DNA of 64,000 nt from Sulfuricella sp. T08 (GTDB taxonomy: Bacteria; Pseudomonadota; Gammaproteobacteria; Burkholderiales; Sulfuricellaceae), in contig NZ_DF967533.1 of assembly GCF_000971475.1 (NCBI RefSeq), positions 124,001 through 188,000 of the forward strand, read 5' to 3'. Positions 38,780-50,510 of the stretch are shown here, one piece after another. Positions within the stretch are counted from its first letter, which is position 1. Each line of letters starts with the position of its first letter. Both the position numbers and the translations under genes were made by a program. The notes beneath the pieces are model-generated. The model searched no databases and was not told the origin of the DNA. It saw only the letters and a list, made by a program, of their open reading frames with translations.

Positions 38780-39082
38780 ATGATGCTATCACTCACTCCG
38801 GAGCAAAGGCGTTTTCTGCGTGCCCAGGCTCACAACCTGAATCCCGTGGTGACGATCGGCGACGCTGGCCTCACCGAGGCGGTCATGAAGGAACTCGAGC
38901 GCAGCATCGCCAGCCATGAACTGATCAAGGTCAAATCGCACAGCCGCGACAAAGCGACGCGCGACAGCCAGCTTACTGAAATCTGTGAAACATTGAACGC
39001 CGCCTCGGTACAGCACATCGGCAAGATTCTGATCGTTTACAGGCAGGCCGAAAAACCCAAGCTGGTACTGCCGAAGGATTAA
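38780..39082 (+). CDS. yhbY: YhbY-type CRM-domain RNA-binding protein
   Basis: A ~100-residue CRM-domain protein associated with 50S ribosome assembly. The RNA-binding GxxG-like loop reads [10 protein letters not shown] (~26-35), and the start of the domain is [16 protein letters not shown]. The start at 38780 has AAGGA 8 bases upstream; 38771 and 38783 are alternatives. Its stop codon overlaps the stop of the convergent DUF4149-like gene. The pairing with rlmE is common in proteobacteria. Confidence 0.93.
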   Translation: MMLSLTPEQRRFLRAQAHNLNPVVTIGDAGLTEAVMKELERSIASHELIKVKSHSRDKATRDSQLTEICETLNAASVQHIGKILIVYRQAEKPKLVLPKD

Positions 39083-39534
39083 CTCTTTCGTGGCGCCAGG
39101 ACCAGAACCAGACCGAGCAGACTTTCGATCAGGTAGCCGATGCTGGATACCCCATGCCAGCGGGCGAAGCGGTCGCGGAACATGCTTTCCATCACTTCCT
39201 TCGGCAATGCCTGCGCTTTCAGGCCCGCCAGTATCGGCTGGATGCCAAAGTGAATGGCCACGGTGAGCAGCAACATCACCAGCACAGCCCAGAAAAATCC
39301 CTGCTTCAGCGCGCTGCCACCAAATACCGACAGGCGGTGTATCAGCAGATAAACACCGCACCCCATGCCAACATAGGCAATCCAGGTGAACATTTTTCCC
39401 GCCAGCATACCGGCCAGCATCTTGTCGCCTAGCGAGGAGAACAGAACCGGTGCGGCCAGGTAACCGATAGCCCACAAGCCGCCCACCCACAAGGTGATGG
39501 CGAAGAAGGAAAACTTATCGGCGAAGCGATTCAT
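39079..39534 (-). CDS. DUF4149-like integral membrane protein
   Basis: A 151-residue protein with four hydrophobic helices (about 10-30, 48-66, 80-98 and 128-146). The opening FAITLWVGGLWAIGYLAAPV and the late RFARWHGVSSIGYLIE match the DUF4149 family of betaproteobacteria, which is commonly found beside greA and carB; function is not known. It starts one base inside the greA stop, so it is probably translated together with greA. Confidence 0.85.
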   Translation of the reverse strand: MNRFADKFSFFAITLWVGGLWAIGYLAAPVLFSSLGDKMLAGMLAGKMFTWIAYVGMGCGVYLLIHRLSVFGGSALKQGFFWAVLVMLLLTVAIHFGIQPILAGLKAQALPKEVMESMFRDRFARWHGVSSIGYLIESLLGLVLVLAPRKS

Positions 39535-40010
39535 TAAATGTATTTCACATCCAGCACTTCATATTCGCGCACTCCACCTGGAGCCTGCACCTCAGCGACA
39601 TCGCCGGCGTATTTTCCAATCAGTGCGCGAGCAATCGGCGAACCGATGGAAATCTTGCCCTGCTTGATGTCGGCCTCATCGTCGCCGACGATCTGGTAGG
39701 TCACGGCTTCACCGCTTTCCAGATCCTCCAGATCGACGGTGGCGCCGAACACGCAACGCCCTTCAGCATCGAGCAGCTTGGGATCGATGATCTGGGCATT
39801 GGACAGCTTAAACTCAACCTCGGCAATGCGCCCCTCGACAAAGCTCTGGCGTTCCTTGGCCGCATCGTATTCGGCGTTCTCGGACAAGTCACCGTGCGAC
39901 CGGGCCTCAGCAATGGCCGCGATCACGCTCGGACGCTCGACAGTCTTCAAGTTATGCAGTTCGGCGCGCAGCAATTCAGCGCCGTGTGTTGTCAGTGGAA
40001 CCTTGCTCAT
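39534..40010 (-). CDS. greA: Transcription elongation factor GreA
   Basis: Rescues arrested RNA polymerase by stimulating cleavage of the transcript. The 158-residue protein has an N-terminal coiled coil (~12-75; [20 protein letters not shown] carries the tip acidic residues) and a C-terminal domain with [16 protein letters not shown]. Length and motifs are complete. It follows carB by 47 bases in the common carA-carB-greA order. Confidence 0.97.
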   Translation of the reverse strand: MSKVPLTTHGAELLRAELHNLKTVERPSVIAAIAEARSHGDLSENAEYDAAKERQSFVEGRIAEVEFKLSNAQIIDPKLLDAEGRCVFGATVDLEDLESGEAVTYQIVGDDEADIKQGKISIGSPIARALIGKYAGDVAEVQAPGGVREYEVLDVKYI

Positions 40011-40057
40011 TTTTCCCTCGGATTTCTTGGATTACCAGTTTGAAGCCAGGCAACAGC

Positions 40058-43000
40058 TTAAAACGCTTTGGGCAACCTGGCGTGCAGGCCCTGCAGGTCA
40101 TACACCTGCAGTTCCTTCATGTGCTTAATTCCGGCACAGGCGGCGCGGGCTCCTGCCAGCGTGGTGTAGTAGGTGATCTTGTTCTGCAAGGCGGCATTGC
40201 GCATGGCGTAGGAATCATGCACGCCACGCTTGTCCTCTACGGTATTGACGATCAGGTTGATGTCGCCGTTCTTGATCATGTCCACGATGTGAGGGCGACC
40301 TTCATGCACCTTGTTCACCGGCGTCACGGTCAGGCCTGTTGCGGCAAGGGCCGCCGCCGTACCACGCGTGGCGACCAGGCTGAAACCCTGCTCCGCCAGG
40401 ATCCTGGCAATATCCATGACCTTGTCCTTGTCGCTACCGCGCACGCTGATGAAGGCGCGGCCGCTGGAGGGCAACTTCACCCCGGTAGCGAGCTGCGACT
40501 TGACGAAGGCTTCGGCAAAAGTCGCGCCTACGCCCATCACCTCGCCGGTGGACTTCATCTCCGGGCCAAGGATGGTATCCACGCCCGGGAACTTGATGAA
40601 CGGGAACACGGCTTCCTTGACGGAATAGTAAGGCGGCACCACTTCGCGGGTAATGCCCTGCTCCTTGAGGGTGCGCCCGGCCATGCAGCGCGCAGCAATT
40701 TTCGCCAGTTGCAAACCGGCGGCCTTGGACACGAACGGCACGGTACGCGAGGCACGCGGATTGACTTCGAGAACGTACACCGTCTCACCCTGGATGGCGA
40801 ACTGCACGTTCATCAGGCCGACCACCTTGAGCGCCTTGGCCATCAGCACAGTCTGGCGCCGCATTTCGTCCTGGATTTCCGGCGACAGACTATACGGCGG
40901 CAGCGAGCAGGCGGAATCACCGGAATGCACGCCGGCTTCTTCGATGTGCTCCATCAACCCGCCAATCAACACGTCGGTTCCGTCGCTAATCGCATCCACG
41001 TCCACTTCGGTGGCATCGTTGAGGAAGCGATCGAGCAGCACCGGCGAATCGTTGGAAACCTTCACCGCCTCGCGCATGTAGCGTTCCAGGTCAACCTGCT
41101 GGTGAACGATTTCCATGGCGCGCCCGCCCAGCACGTAGGATGGCCGTACCACTAACGGGTAGCCGATTTCCTCGGCCAGCCTGATAGCTTCTTCCGGCGC
41201 CCTGGCCGTCCGGTTAGGCGGCTGCTTCAGGCCCAGTTCCTGCAGCATCCGCTGGAAGCGCTCGCGATCCTCGGCAGCATCTATCATGTCAGGCGAGGTG
41301 CCAATAATTGGCACACCGTTGGCCTCGAGATCGCGCGCCAGCTTCAGTGGAGTCTGTCCGCCGTACTGGACGATTACGCCGAAGGGCTTCTCCACCGCAA
41401 CCACCTCGAGTACATCCTCCAGGGTCAGCGGCTCAAAGTACAGGCGATCGGAAGTATCGTAGTCGGTCGAGACGGTTTCCGGATTGCAGTTGACCATGAT
41501 AGTCTCGAAACCGTCCTCACGCATCGCCAGCGCGGCATGCACGCAGCAGTAGTCGAATTCGATGCCCTGGCCGATGCGGTTCGGCCCGCCGCCCAGCACC
41601 ATGATTTTCCTCTTATTGGACGGCTCGGACTCGCATTCCTCCTCATAGGTGGAATACATGTAGGCAGTGTCGGTCGCGAATTCGGCGGCGCAGGTATCCA
41701 CGCGCTTGTAGACCGGGCGCACGCCCAAGCTATGGCGATGAGCGCGTACGGCGTGCTGACTCACTCCCAGCAGTTTTGCCAGACGCAGGTCGGAGAAACC
41801 GCGCCGCTTCAGCACCCGCATTTCATTCACATTAAGCAAGTCCAGGCTGCGCCCGGATAGTGCCTGTTCACGCGCGACCAGATCGGCCATTTGCGCCAGA
41901 AACCAGGGATCAACGTGTGTCAGGTTAAATATCTCAGCCTGGCTCATGCCACAGCGCATCGCGTCGGCAATATACCAGATGCGGTCCGGGCCGGGATTGC
42001 CCAGTTCGGCTTCGATGGTTTCCCTGTCTGTAGTCTTCTCGTCCAGCCCGTCGTTGCCGGTCTCCAGTCCTCGCAGCGCCTTTTGCAGCGATTCCTGGAA
42101 GGTGCGGCCGATCGCCATCACCTCGCCCACCGACTTCATCTGGGTGGTAAGGCGACTGTTGGCACGGGGGAATTTCTCAAAGGCGAAGCGCGGAATCTTG
42201 GTAACGACGTAATCGATCGAAGGCTCGAACGAAGCCGGGGTGCGTCCACCGGTGATGTCGTTCTGCAACTCGTCGAGGGTATATCCCACCGCCAGCTTGG
42301 CTGCCACCTTGGCGATCGGAAAACCGGTCGCTTTGGACGCCAGGGCGGAGGAACGCGACACGCGCGGATTCATCTCGATCACCACCATGCGGCCGTCATC
42401 AGGGTTAATGCCGAACTGCACGTTGGAACCGCCAGTTTCTACGCCGATCTCGCGCAGCACGGCCAGCGAGGCGTTGCGCATGATCTGGTATTCGCGGTCG
42501 GTCAGCGTCTGGGCCGGCGCGACGGTAATCGAATCGCCGGTGTGCACGCCCATCGCATCGAAGTTTTCGATCGAGCAGATGATGATGCAGTTGTCTTTCT
42601 TGTCGCGCACCACCTCCATCTCGAACTCTTTCCAGCCGATGACGGATTCCTCGATCAGCAGTTCCTTGGTCGGCGAAGCGTCCAGGCCGCGCTCGCAGAT
42701 TTCGAGAAACTCTTCCTTGTTGTAGGCGATGCCGCCGCCGCTGCCGCCCATGGTGAAGGAAGGCCGGATGATGGTGGGATAACCGACCATCGCCTGCACC
42801 TGCAATGCCTCTTCCAGACTGTGGGCGATCGCCGCACGCGGGCAGTCGAGGCCGATCTTCTCCATCGCCTTCTTGAATTTCTCGCGGTCTTCGGCCTTGT
42901 CGATGGCTTCCTTGGTAGCTCCGATCATCTCCACGCCGTACTTTTCCAATACGCCGTGCTTGGCCAGGTCGAGCGCACAGTTCAGCGCGGTCTGACCGCC

Positions 43001-43270
43001 CATGGTGGGCAGCAACACGTCAGGACGCTCGACAGCGATGATTTTCTCCACCACCTGCCAGGTAATCGGCTCGATGTAGGTGACATCCGCCATCTCCGGA
43101 TCGGTCATGATGGTGGCCGGATTGGAATTGACCAGGATGACCTTGTAGCCCTCCTCGCGCAGCGCCTTGCATGCCTGCGCGCCGGAATAGTCGAACTCGC
43201 ACGCCTGGCCGATAACGATCGGGCCGGCGCCAATGATCAGGATGGATTTAATGTCGGTACGTTTTGGCAT
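40058..43270 (-). CDS. carB: Carbamoyl-phosphate synthase large subunit
   Basis: Makes carbamoyl phosphate for arginine and pyrimidines using ammonia from CarA. From 43270 ([17 protein letters not shown]) it has 1,070 residues: two ATP-grasp halves (~1-550 and ~551-935; [12 protein letters not shown] and later [12 protein letters not shown] mark the repeats) and a C-terminal allosteric MGS domain (~940-1070; [17 protein letters not shown]). The longer frame to 43324 runs through a repeat hairpin. No ribosome site is visible before 43270. Confidence 0.97.
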   Translation of the reverse strand: MPKRTDIKSILIIGAGPIVIGQACEFDYSGAQACKALREEGYKVILVNSNPATIMTDPEMADVTYIEPITWQVVEKIIAVERPDVLLPTMGGQTALNCALDLAKHGVLEKYGVEMIGATKEAIDKAEDREKFKKAMEKIGLDCPRAAIAHSLEEALQVQAMVGYPTIIRPSFTMGGSGGGIAYNKEEFLEICERGLDASPTKELLIEESVIGWKEFEMEVVRDKKDNCIIICSIENFDAMGVHTGDSITVAPAQTLTDREYQIMRNASLAVLREIGVETGGSNVQFGINPDDGRMVVIEMNPRVSRSSALASKATGFPIAKVAAKLAVGYTLDELQNDITGGRTPASFEPSIDYVVTKIPRFAFEKFPRANSRLTTQMKSVGEVMAIGRTFQESLQKALRGLETGNDGLDEKTTDRETIEAELGNPGPDRIWYIADAMRCGMSQAEIFNLTHVDPWFLAQMADLVAREQALSGRSLDLLNVNEMRVLKRRGFSDLRLAKLLGVSQHAVRAHRHSLGVRPVYKRVDTCAAEFATDTAYMYSTYEEECESEPSNKRKIMVLGGGPNRIGQGIEFDYCCVHAALAMREDGFETIMVNCNPETVSTDYDTSDRLYFEPLTLEDVLEVVAVEKPFGVIVQYGGQTPLKLARDLEANGVPIIGTSPDMIDAAEDRERFQRMLQELGLKQPPNRTARAPEEAIRLAEEIGYPLVVRPSYVLGGRAMEIVHQQVDLERYMREAVKVSNDSPVLLDRFLNDATEVDVDAISDGTDVLIGGLMEHIEEAGVHSGDSACSLPPYSLSPEIQDEMRRQTVLMAKALKVVGLMNVQFAIQGETVYVLEVNPRASRTVPFVSKAAGLQLAKIAARCMAGRTLKEQGITREVVPPYYSVKEAVFPFIKFPGVDTILGPEMKSTGEVMGVGATFAEAFVKSQLATGVKLPSSGRAFISVRGSDKDKVMDIARILAEQGFSLVATRGTAAALAATGLTVTPVNKVHEGRPHIVDMIKNGDINLIVNTVEDKRGVHDSYAMRNAALQNKITYYTTLAGARAACAGIKHMKELQVYDLQGLHARLPKAF

Positions 43271-43275
43271 TATTT

Positions 43276-43345
43276 GGTGAGGAGTGGGGGGTGAGGAGTG
43301 AAGGGAAAACCCGCCACGCCTCACTCCTCACTCCTAACTCCTCAC
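43276..43345. repeat. Short-repeat hairpin between carA and carB
   Basis: On the transcribed strand GTGAGGAGTTAGGAGTGAGG plus AGTGAGG (includes the carA stop) is followed by a loop and TTCACTCCTCAC, CCCCCACTCCTCACC, ending 5 bases before the carB ATG. The purine arm holds several Shine-Dalgarno-like GAGG motifs that would be paired in the hairpin. Confidence 0.75.
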
Positions 43346-44472
43346 TTCTGTTGTTGCATCAGACCGATGAAACGGTCGAACAAGTAATCCACATCGTGCG
43401 GCCCCGGGCTCGCCTCGGGGTGTCCCTGGAAGCTGAATGCCGGCACGTCGGTGCGAGTGATACCCTGGTTGCTGCCGTCGAACAGCGACTTGTGCGTCAC
43501 GCGCAGGTTGGCTGGCAGCGTTGCCTCATCAACCGCAAAGCCGTGGTTCTGGCTGGTGATCATGACGCGACCGCTGTCAAGATCCTGCACCGGGTGGTTG
43601 GCTCCGTGGTGGCCAAATTTCATTTTACGGGTCTTGGCGCCGGAGGCCAGCGCCAGCAATTGGTGGCCAAGGCAAATGCCAAAGGTCGGAATACCCTTGA
43701 CTAGCACTTCCTTGATCGCATTAATCGCGTAGTCGCAAGGCTCGGGATCGCCCGGGCCATTGGACAGGAACACGCCATCCGGCTTGAGCTTGAAAACCTC
43801 TTCGACGGGAGTCTGGGCAGGCAGCACGGTCACCTTGCAGCCGCGCTCGGCCAACATGCGCAGGATGTTGCGCTTGACGCCGTAATCATAGGCGACCACA
43901 TGGAAGCGGGGTTCGGTTTGGGTTTTGAAACCGCTACCGAGCTGCCACTCGCCTTCTTGCCAGTCATAGGACTGGGCGCTACTCACCACCTTGGCCAGAT
44001 CCATGCCGGCCAAGCCGGGGAAGCCGCGCGCCAGTTCGATGGCCTTGGCCTCATCAATATCGCCAGCCATCAGGCAGCCACTCTGCGCACCCTTTTCGCG
44101 CAGCAGGCGCGTCAGCTTGCGGGTGTCAATATCGGCGATGGCGACTACATTATGGCGCTGTAGATAAGCGCCCAGATCCTCGCTGCTGCGCCAGTTGCTG
44201 GACTGGATCGGCAAATCGCGGATCACCAGGCCGGCAGCATGAATCTGCGACGATTCGGCATCTTCGGCATTGGTGCCGGTGTTGCCGATGTGCGGGTAGG
44301 TCAGGGTGACGATCTGGCGGCAGTAGGAGGGATCGGTAAGAATTTCCTGATACCCGGTCATCGCGGTATTGAACACCACCTCGCCGACGGTATGACCGGT
44401 AGCGCCGATGGAAATGCCGCGAAATACTGTCCCATCAGCAAGCGCGAGAATGGCGATCTGGTGGTGCGGCAC
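43342..44472 (-). CDS. carA: Carbamoyl-phosphate synthase small subunit
   Basis: Glutaminase subunit that feeds ammonia to CarB. 376 residues: N-terminal domain, then a class I glutamine amidotransferase domain with nucleophile Cys in [15 protein letters not shown] (~265) and catalytic His/Glu in [13 protein letters not shown] near the end. A putative promoter lies 77-105 bases upstream (44549-44577), and a hairpin leader is in between. Confidence 0.97.
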   Translation of the reverse strand: MPHHQIAILALADGTVFRGISIGATGHTVGEVVFNTAMTGYQEILTDPSYCRQIVTLTYPHIGNTGTNAEDAESSQIHAAGLVIRDLPIQSSNWRSSEDLGAYLQRHNVVAIADIDTRKLTRLLREKGAQSGCLMAGDIDEAKAIELARGFPGLAGMDLAKVVSSAQSYDWQEGEWQLGSGFKTQTEPRFHVVAYDYGVKRNILRMLAERGCKVTVLPAQTPVEEVFKLKPDGVFLSNGPGDPEPCDYAINAIKEVLVKGIPTFGICLGHQLLALASGAKTRKMKFGHHGANHPVQDLDSGRVMITSQNHGFAVDEATLPANLRVTHKSLFDGSNQGITRTDVPAFSFQGHPEASPGPHDVDYLFDRFIGLMQQQK

Positions 44473-44548
44473 GGAGGCTCCTTGAGATTAAAGCGGATAT
44501 GCAAAGCGGGGTAGGCTCACGCCCTCCCCGCTCTTCAAAACTTTTGGG

Positions 44549-45862
<1,314 letters not shown>

Positions 45863-46030
45863 AAAAATCCCGACAAAAAACAATAAAGTGGCGGCATTAT
45901 AACACCCCAGAAAGCGCTGGAAAGGGAAGGATAAACATTATATGATTAAATCCAGAAAATGCCTTTAACCCCTTTGATATTTGTGGTTAGTCGGCTTTTA
46001 AATTTAAACGATTAAATTGAGGATCGATTC

Positions 46031-46456
46031 ATGGGCGACTCGCAGGACCTGAAAAACGCCGGACTCAAGGCCACCACCCCCCGCCTGAAAATCCTCAACC
46101 TGTTCGAGACCAGCGACGTGCGCCACCTCACCGCCGAGGATGTGTACAAGATTCTGCTCGCCGACGACGAAGATGTCGGCCTGGCCACGGTATACCGGGT
46201 GCTGACCCAGTTCGAACAGGCGGGCCTGCTGATCCGCCACCACTTCGAAGGCGACAAGGCGGTATTCGAACTCAACCAGGGCGGCCACCACGACCACTTG
46301 GTGTGCATGCAATGCGGCAAGGTGGAAGAATTCCACGACCCTGAAATCGAGAAGCGCCAGGACAAGATCGCCAAAGAACGCGGCTTTTCCATCCGCGAGC
46401 ACTCGCTGTATCTGTTCGCTGAGTGTACCAAGCAGAACTGCCCGAACAAGACTTGA
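46031..46456 (+). CDS. fur: Ferric uptake regulator Fur
   Basis: Iron-responsive transcription repressor, 141 residues. The N-terminal winged helix ([15 protein letters not shown] to [15 protein letters not shown]) precedes the metal-binding part [20 protein letters not shown] (~87-106) and a C-terminal CTKQNCP pair. Both His clusters and zinc Cys are present. No convincing Fur box stands out in the 168-base gap to bamE. The next gene begins in the Fur stop (TGATG). Confidence 0.96.
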   Translation: MGDSQDLKNAGLKATTPRLKILNLFETSDVRHLTAEDVYKILLADDEDVGLATVYRVLTQFEQAGLLIRHHFEGDKAVFELNQGGHHDHLVCMQCGKVEEFHDPEIEKRQDKIAKERGFSIREHSLYLFAECTKQNCPNKT

Positions 46457-46875
46457 TGAAAGACACCCTGCAGCCCGGCCTCGCCTACGAATTCAAGTTC
46501 CTGGTGCCGGAGACCAAGACCGTGCCGCAACTCTTCCCCGAGGCACCGGAATTCCAGGAGATGCCGGAAGTGTTCGCCACCGGCTTCATGGTCGGACTGT
46601 GCGAATGGGCCTGCATCCAGGCTGTCAACCCGCATCTGGACTGGCCCCGCGAGCAGACTGTCGGCACTCACGTCAACCTCAGCCACCTTGCCGCCACCCC
46701 GCCCGGGCTGACGGTTTCAGTCAAGGTCCGGCTGGAGAAAATCGAGGGACGCAAGCTCAGCTTTCACGTCGAAGCCGACGACGGTGTCGACAAGATTACC
46801 GAAGGCACTCATGAGCGCTTCGTGATCGACGCAGCAAAATTCAACGCCAAAGTCGCCGCCAAGGGACAAATTTAG
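46456..46875 (+). CDS. FlK-like thioesterase (hotdog fold)
   Basis: A 139-residue hotdog protein resembling FlK-type thioesterases: Thr and Glu in ATGFMVGLCEWAC and His in GTHVNLSHLAATPPG match the Thr-Glu-His triad of fluoroacetyl-CoA thioesterase. The substrate is not evident; most such genes are annotated only as thioesterases. Start at 46456 overlaps the fur stop, so the two are translated together. The following 76 bases before norE show no strong signal. Confidence 0.78.
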   Translation: MKDTLQPGLAYEFKFLVPETKTVPQLFPEAPEFQEMPEVFATGFMVGLCEWACIQAVNPHLDWPREQTVGTHVNLSHLAATPPGLTVSVKVRLEKIEGRKLSFHVEADDGVDKITEGTHERFVIDAAKFNAKVAAKGQI

Positions 46876-46951
46876 CGGCGACTAGCGCACCATTTAACCG
46901 TAGCTCAGTCCAACCGGCAGTGAGTTCAATCGAAACCTTTCCGTCAAAACC

Positions 46952-47545
46952 GTGTTACTGACCGCCACCCACTCCGAGCAGGACCCGATCGAAGGCCGCA
47001 TCCCGGGCAACAAGGGAATCTGGGCCGGCATCCTGAGCGAGATGACCGAATTCGCGCTGCTGTTCGTCGTCTACTTCATCGCCCGCGCCCACTTCCCGCA
47101 AGCCTTCCACGAAGGCCCACTGCAACTGAGCCTGTTCGCAGGCACCTTCAACACCGTGCTGATGATCTCCGGCAGTTATTTCGTCGCCAACGCGGTGATC
47201 GCGATCCGGCAGAATCGGCCCGAAGTCAGCCTGCGCTGGCTGGTTCTGGTGCTATTCGCCGCCTGCGGCTACTTCGTCACCAAGTATTTCGAGTTCCGCT
47301 GGAACGTCAGCCAGGGCATCACCGGCCGCACTGGCATCTTTTTCACCGTCTACTACTACCTGACATTTACCCATATGGTGCATGTTGGCTGGGGCATCAT
47401 GGGGCTGCTGTGGGTGATGGCGCGCACCAAGGCCGGCGCCTACATCCCGACCGAACATGAAGGCATGGAAGCCTTCGCCTCCTACTGGCACGCCACCGAC
47501 CTGGTGTGGCTGATCATCTTCCCGCTGCTGTACCTGCTGCGCTGA
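46952..47545 (+). CDS. norE: Cytochrome c oxidase subunit III family protein (NorE-like)
   Basis: A 197-residue membrane protein with five hydrophobic helices, GTG start at 46952. The family has IPGNKGIWAGILSEMTEF at the start, and the late EGMEAFASYWHATDLVWLII segment is typical of subunit III proteins, including NorE of denitrifiers. NorE accompanies nitric oxide reductase, but norC and norB are not in this window, so the pair with 47559-47843 is an orphan here. An alternative is a subunit III of another heme-copper oxidase. Confidence 0.75.
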   Translation: MLLTATHSEQDPIEGRIPGNKGIWAGILSEMTEFALLFVVYFIARAHFPQAFHEGPLQLSLFAGTFNTVLMISGSYFVANAVIAIRQNRPEVSLRWLVLVLFAACGYFVTKYFEFRWNVSQGITGRTGIFFTVYYYLTFTHMVHVGWGIMGLLWVMARTKAGAYIPTEHEGMEAFASYWHATDLVWLIIFPLLYLLR

Positions 47546-47558
47546 ACAGGCCGACATC

Positions 47559-47843
47559 ATGACCCACAAACAAACCCTGAACCTGCTGTGGCTTCTGCTG
47601 GTGGCGCTGACTCTGGGCGGCGCCTTCCTCGGCGAATCCTCCGAGCCCGGCCTCGCAGTCACCCTGGTCATCTGCCTGACCATGGCCTTCAAGGGCAGAC
47701 TGGTGATCGATCACTTCATGGAGCTGAAAACTGCGAACCGCACGATACGCAACCTGATGCGCGCCTATTTCTACGTGCTGCCGCTGGTGACGGTGCTGGT
47801 GTATGTGTTCAGCGAACACTTCGCCAGATTTACAACGCTGTAA
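47559..47843 (+). CDS. norF: NorF-like (cytochrome c oxidase subunit IV family) membrane protein
   Basis: A 94-residue protein with three hydrophobic segments (~8-24, ~30-46, ~66-86) and the polar central loop RLVIDHFMELKTANRTIRN, the general form of NorF/subunit IV proteins. It follows norE by 13 bases and is convergent with recN. The name is tentative, as the family has low sequence conservation. Confidence 0.65.
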   Translation: MTHKQTLNLLWLLLVALTLGGAFLGESSEPGLAVTLVICLTMAFKGRLVIDHFMELKTANRTIRNLMRAYFYVLPLVTVLVYVFSEHFARFTTL

Positions 47844-47862
47844 GAAGGCGCCAGTTGACTAC

Positions 47863-49515
47863 TCAACCCCCTAACATCTCTGCCGCGTGTTTGCGGGTGG
47901 TTTCGGTGACTTCGACGCCGCCCAGCATGCGCGCCACTTCCTCGATGCGCGCCGCCGGCTCCAGCACTTGGATGCGGCTGACTACACCGCCGTCCTGGCT
48001 GGATTTGCTGACTTGCCAATGATGGTTACCCTGCGCCGCCACTTGGGGCAGATGGGTGACGCACAGTACCTGGCGCTCGGCACCGAGCTGCTTGAGTAAC
48101 TGACCGACGATTTCCGCCACGCCCCCGCCAATACCCACGTCCACTTCGTCGAAGATCAGGGTGGGCACCAGCGACACCTTGCTGGTGATGACCTGGATGG
48201 CCAGGCTGATACGCGACAGCTCGCCGCCGGAAGCCACCTTGACCAGGGGCTTGGGCGGCAGGCTGGCGTGGGCGCTGACCTGGAACTCGATTTCTTCGAG
48301 GCCGTGCGCATTGCCTTCAAATTCGGTCAGCGCGATCTCGAAACGTCCGCCCGCCATGGCGAGGGACTGCATCGCGGCGCTGACCTTCCCGCCCAAATCC
48401 TGCGCCGCGTCTTTCCTGGCTGCGCTCAGCTTGCCGGCGAGATCGAGATACTGCGCCTGAGCCGTCTGTTCGCGCTGAGCCTCGTCGCCGCCGCTGTCGA
48501 AGCCGCGCAATTCATCCAGTCGACCACTCTTATCTGCCAGCAACTCAGACAGTTGGTCTGGGGCGACACGGTATTTGCGCGCGGCATCGTGAACATCCCC
48601 CAGCCGCTGCTCGCACTGGGCGAGCCGCTCCGGGTCGAGATCCAGGCGCTGCAGATAATGGCGCAGGCTGTAGGCAGCCTCGCGCAGTTGCACCTCGGCC
48701 GGCTCCAGCAGCTCCAGCACTTCCTTCAATCCGGAATCATACTCGACCAGGTTGTTGAGGCGCGCAATCACACCATTGACCTGCGCCAGGCAAGCCACGT
48801 CATTCTCCGACAAGACTTCCAGTCCATACTGCGCACCTTCCATCAGGCTGGCGGCGTGGGTCAGCCGGCCGTGTTCGGCCAGCAATTCTTCCCATTCCGG
48901 GCCGGAAAAATTCAGCGCCGCAAGCTCTTTCACCTGCCATTCCAGGCGCTCCAACTCCTCGGCGTAGGCGGCAGCATTCTTTTCCCGCTCCAGCCGCGCC
49001 TTCTTCAACGCCTGCCATTCCTTCCAGGCTGTCGCCGTTTCCCTGGCCTGACGCCCCAGGCCGGCGTAGGCGTCGAGCAACTCGCGCTGGGCAGCCACCT
49101 TGAGCAGAGATTGATGGGCGTGCTGGCCATGAATGTCCACCAGAAATTCGCCGGTCTCGCGCAATTGCTGCAATGTGGCGGAACGGCCGTTGATGAAGGC
49201 ACGCGAGCGGCCGCCTGCATCCACCACGCGGCGCATCAGGCATACGCCAGGATCGCCGCCGAGCTCGTGCTCGTCCAACCAGGATTGAAGCTGGGGAAGG
49301 GTGCGGGTATCGAATTCGGCTTCGATCTCGGCGCGATCCGCACCGGCACGCACCACCCCGGCATCGGCACGTTCGCCCAAGGCCAGCGACAGGGCGTCGA
49401 TCAAGATGGATTTACCTGCTCCGGTTTCGCCGGTAAGCACGGTAAAGCCGGGCTGAAATTCCAGCTCGAGGCGGTCTACGATGACGAAATCACGAATATT
49501 GAGGGTCAGTAGCAT
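47863..49515 (-). CDS. recN: DNA repair protein RecN
   Basis: SMC-like ATPase that acts early in double-strand break repair. 550 residues: Walker A TGETGAGKSILIDALSLALG (~28-47), coiled-coil arms in the middle (~160-360), the signature KVASGGELSRISLAI (~429-443) and Walker B PTLIFDEVDVGIGG (~453-466). Length is normal. Its start follows a repeat hairpin after nadK with no evident ribosome site. nadK-recN next to hrcA is common in betaproteobacteria. Confidence 0.96.
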   Translation of the reverse strand: MLLTLNIRDFVIVDRLELEFQPGFTVLTGETGAGKSILIDALSLALGERADAGVVRAGADRAEIEAEFDTRTLPQLQSWLDEHELGGDPGVCLMRRVVDAGGRSRAFINGRSATLQQLRETGEFLVDIHGQHAHQSLLKVAAQRELLDAYAGLGRQARETATAWKEWQALKKARLEREKNAAAYAEELERLEWQVKELAALNFSGPEWEELLAEHGRLTHAASLMEGAQYGLEVLSENDVACLAQVNGVIARLNNLVEYDSGLKEVLELLEPAEVQLREAAYSLRHYLQRLDLDPERLAQCEQRLGDVHDAARKYRVAPDQLSELLADKSGRLDELRGFDSGGDEAQREQTAQAQYLDLAGKLSAARKDAAQDLGGKVSAAMQSLAMAGGRFEIALTEFEGNAHGLEEIEFQVSAHASLPPKPLVKVASGGELSRISLAIQVITSKVSLVPTLIFDEVDVGIGGGVAEIVGQLLKQLGAERQVLCVTHLPQVAAQGNHHWQVSKSSQDGGVVSRIQVLEPAARIEEVARMLGGVEVTETTRKHAAEMLGG

Positions 49516-49529
49516 AATGATCGTGGAAT

Positions 49530-49588
49530 GGGTAATTTGTGAGGGGTAATGAAAAAACCACTTTCCATTACCCCTCTCTCATTACTCC
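49530..49588. repeat. Short-repeat hairpin between nadK and recN
   Basis: On the transcribed strand GGAGTAATGAGAGAGGGGTA (purine arm) is followed by a loop and CATTACCCCTCACAAATTAC (pyrimidine arm). It ends 14 bases before the recN start. Same layout as the hairpins at nuoK/nuoL, ftsH/folP, carA/carB and dnaK/dnaJ. Confidence 0.65.
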
Positions 49589-49589
49589 T

Positions 49590-50462
49590 TTACAGTTTTT
49601 CCCCCCAGTGCAGCTTCTGGCGCAGCATGTCGTAGTAGCTGTGACCGAAAGGGTGGAGCAGGCGCACCATCTGCTTGGATCGGCGCACGATCACCCAGTC
49701 GTTTTCCTGCAAGTCGAAATGGCGCTGACCGTCGAAATGCACGCGCGCGTCGTCAGCATGAAGCAGCAGGAGTTCGATGGTACTTTCACTGTTGACCGCG
49801 ATCGGGCGGTTGCTCAGAGTATGCGGACAGATCGGCACGAGCACCACCGCTTCCAGCGTAGGATGCAGGATCGGCCCGCCGGAGGACAGCGCATAAGCCG
49901 TGGAACCGGTCGGGGTGGAAATGATCATGCCGTCGGAGCGCTGGCTATAAACGAACTGGCCGTCGACAAACACTTCCAGTTCGATCAGGCGCGCCGTCGC
50001 GCCTTTGCTGACCACTGCGTCGTTGAAAGCGCAGGCTTCATGGACGTTCTCCCCCTGGCGGCGGATGGTCACGTTTAGCAGAAAGCGCGCTTCGCTGAGG
50101 TAATCGCCGGCGAGGATTTCCGCCATGGTTTCCAGCATGGTATCGACTGAAACGTCGGTCAAAAATCCGAGCCGACCCTGGTTGATGCCGACCAGCGGCA
50201 CGCCGAAAGTGTACAGGGAACGGGCGATATTCAGCATAGTGCCATCGCCGCCGAGCACTACGGCCAGATCGGCCTGCTCCCCGATCTGTTCCAGGTCTGC
50301 CAGGGGATAGTCGGTCACGCCGGTGCTTTCTGCCGTCTGCCGCTCCACCAGCACGGTGTGTTCCTGTTCGACGAGAAACTTGGCCAGACGCAGCAGCGAA
50401 TCACCGATCTCCGGGCTATTGTATTTGCCTATCAGGGCAATGGTTTTGAAGAGCTGACTCAT
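49590..50462 (-). CDS. nadK: NAD kinase
   Basis: Phosphorylates NAD to NADP. 290 residues with the conserved GGDGTMLNIARSL (~71-83; catalytic Asp), NQGRLGFLTDV (~95-105) and SRPTGSTAYALSSGGPI-type loop (here STPTGSTAYALSSGGPIL, ~181-198). Divergent from hrcA with 78 bases between, as usual in this clade. Confidence 0.96.
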   Translation of the reverse strand: MSQLFKTIALIGKYNSPEIGDSLLRLAKFLVEQEHTVLVERQTAESTGVTDYPLADLEQIGEQADLAVVLGGDGTMLNIARSLYTFGVPLVGINQGRLGFLTDVSVDTMLETMAEILAGDYLSEARFLLNVTIRRQGENVHEACAFNDAVVSKGATARLIELEVFVDGQFVYSQRSDGMIISTPTGSTAYALSSGGPILHPTLEAVVLVPICPHTLSNRPIAVNSESTIELLLLHADDARVHFDGQRHFDLQENDWVIVRRSKQMVRLLHPFGHSYYDMLRQKLHWGEKL

Positions 50463-50510
50463 GCCGTGAATTAAACCATAATAAAACTTTTGATGGTACT
50501 ATGACTCGAA

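Noticed and set aside
41891-43294. 467-codon open frame opposite carB
   Set aside because: Shadow frame of carB with no recognisable domains.
45884-46030. Fur box for autoregulation
   Set aside because: AT-rich segments exist but none resembles the GATAAT-type 19-bp box closely enough.
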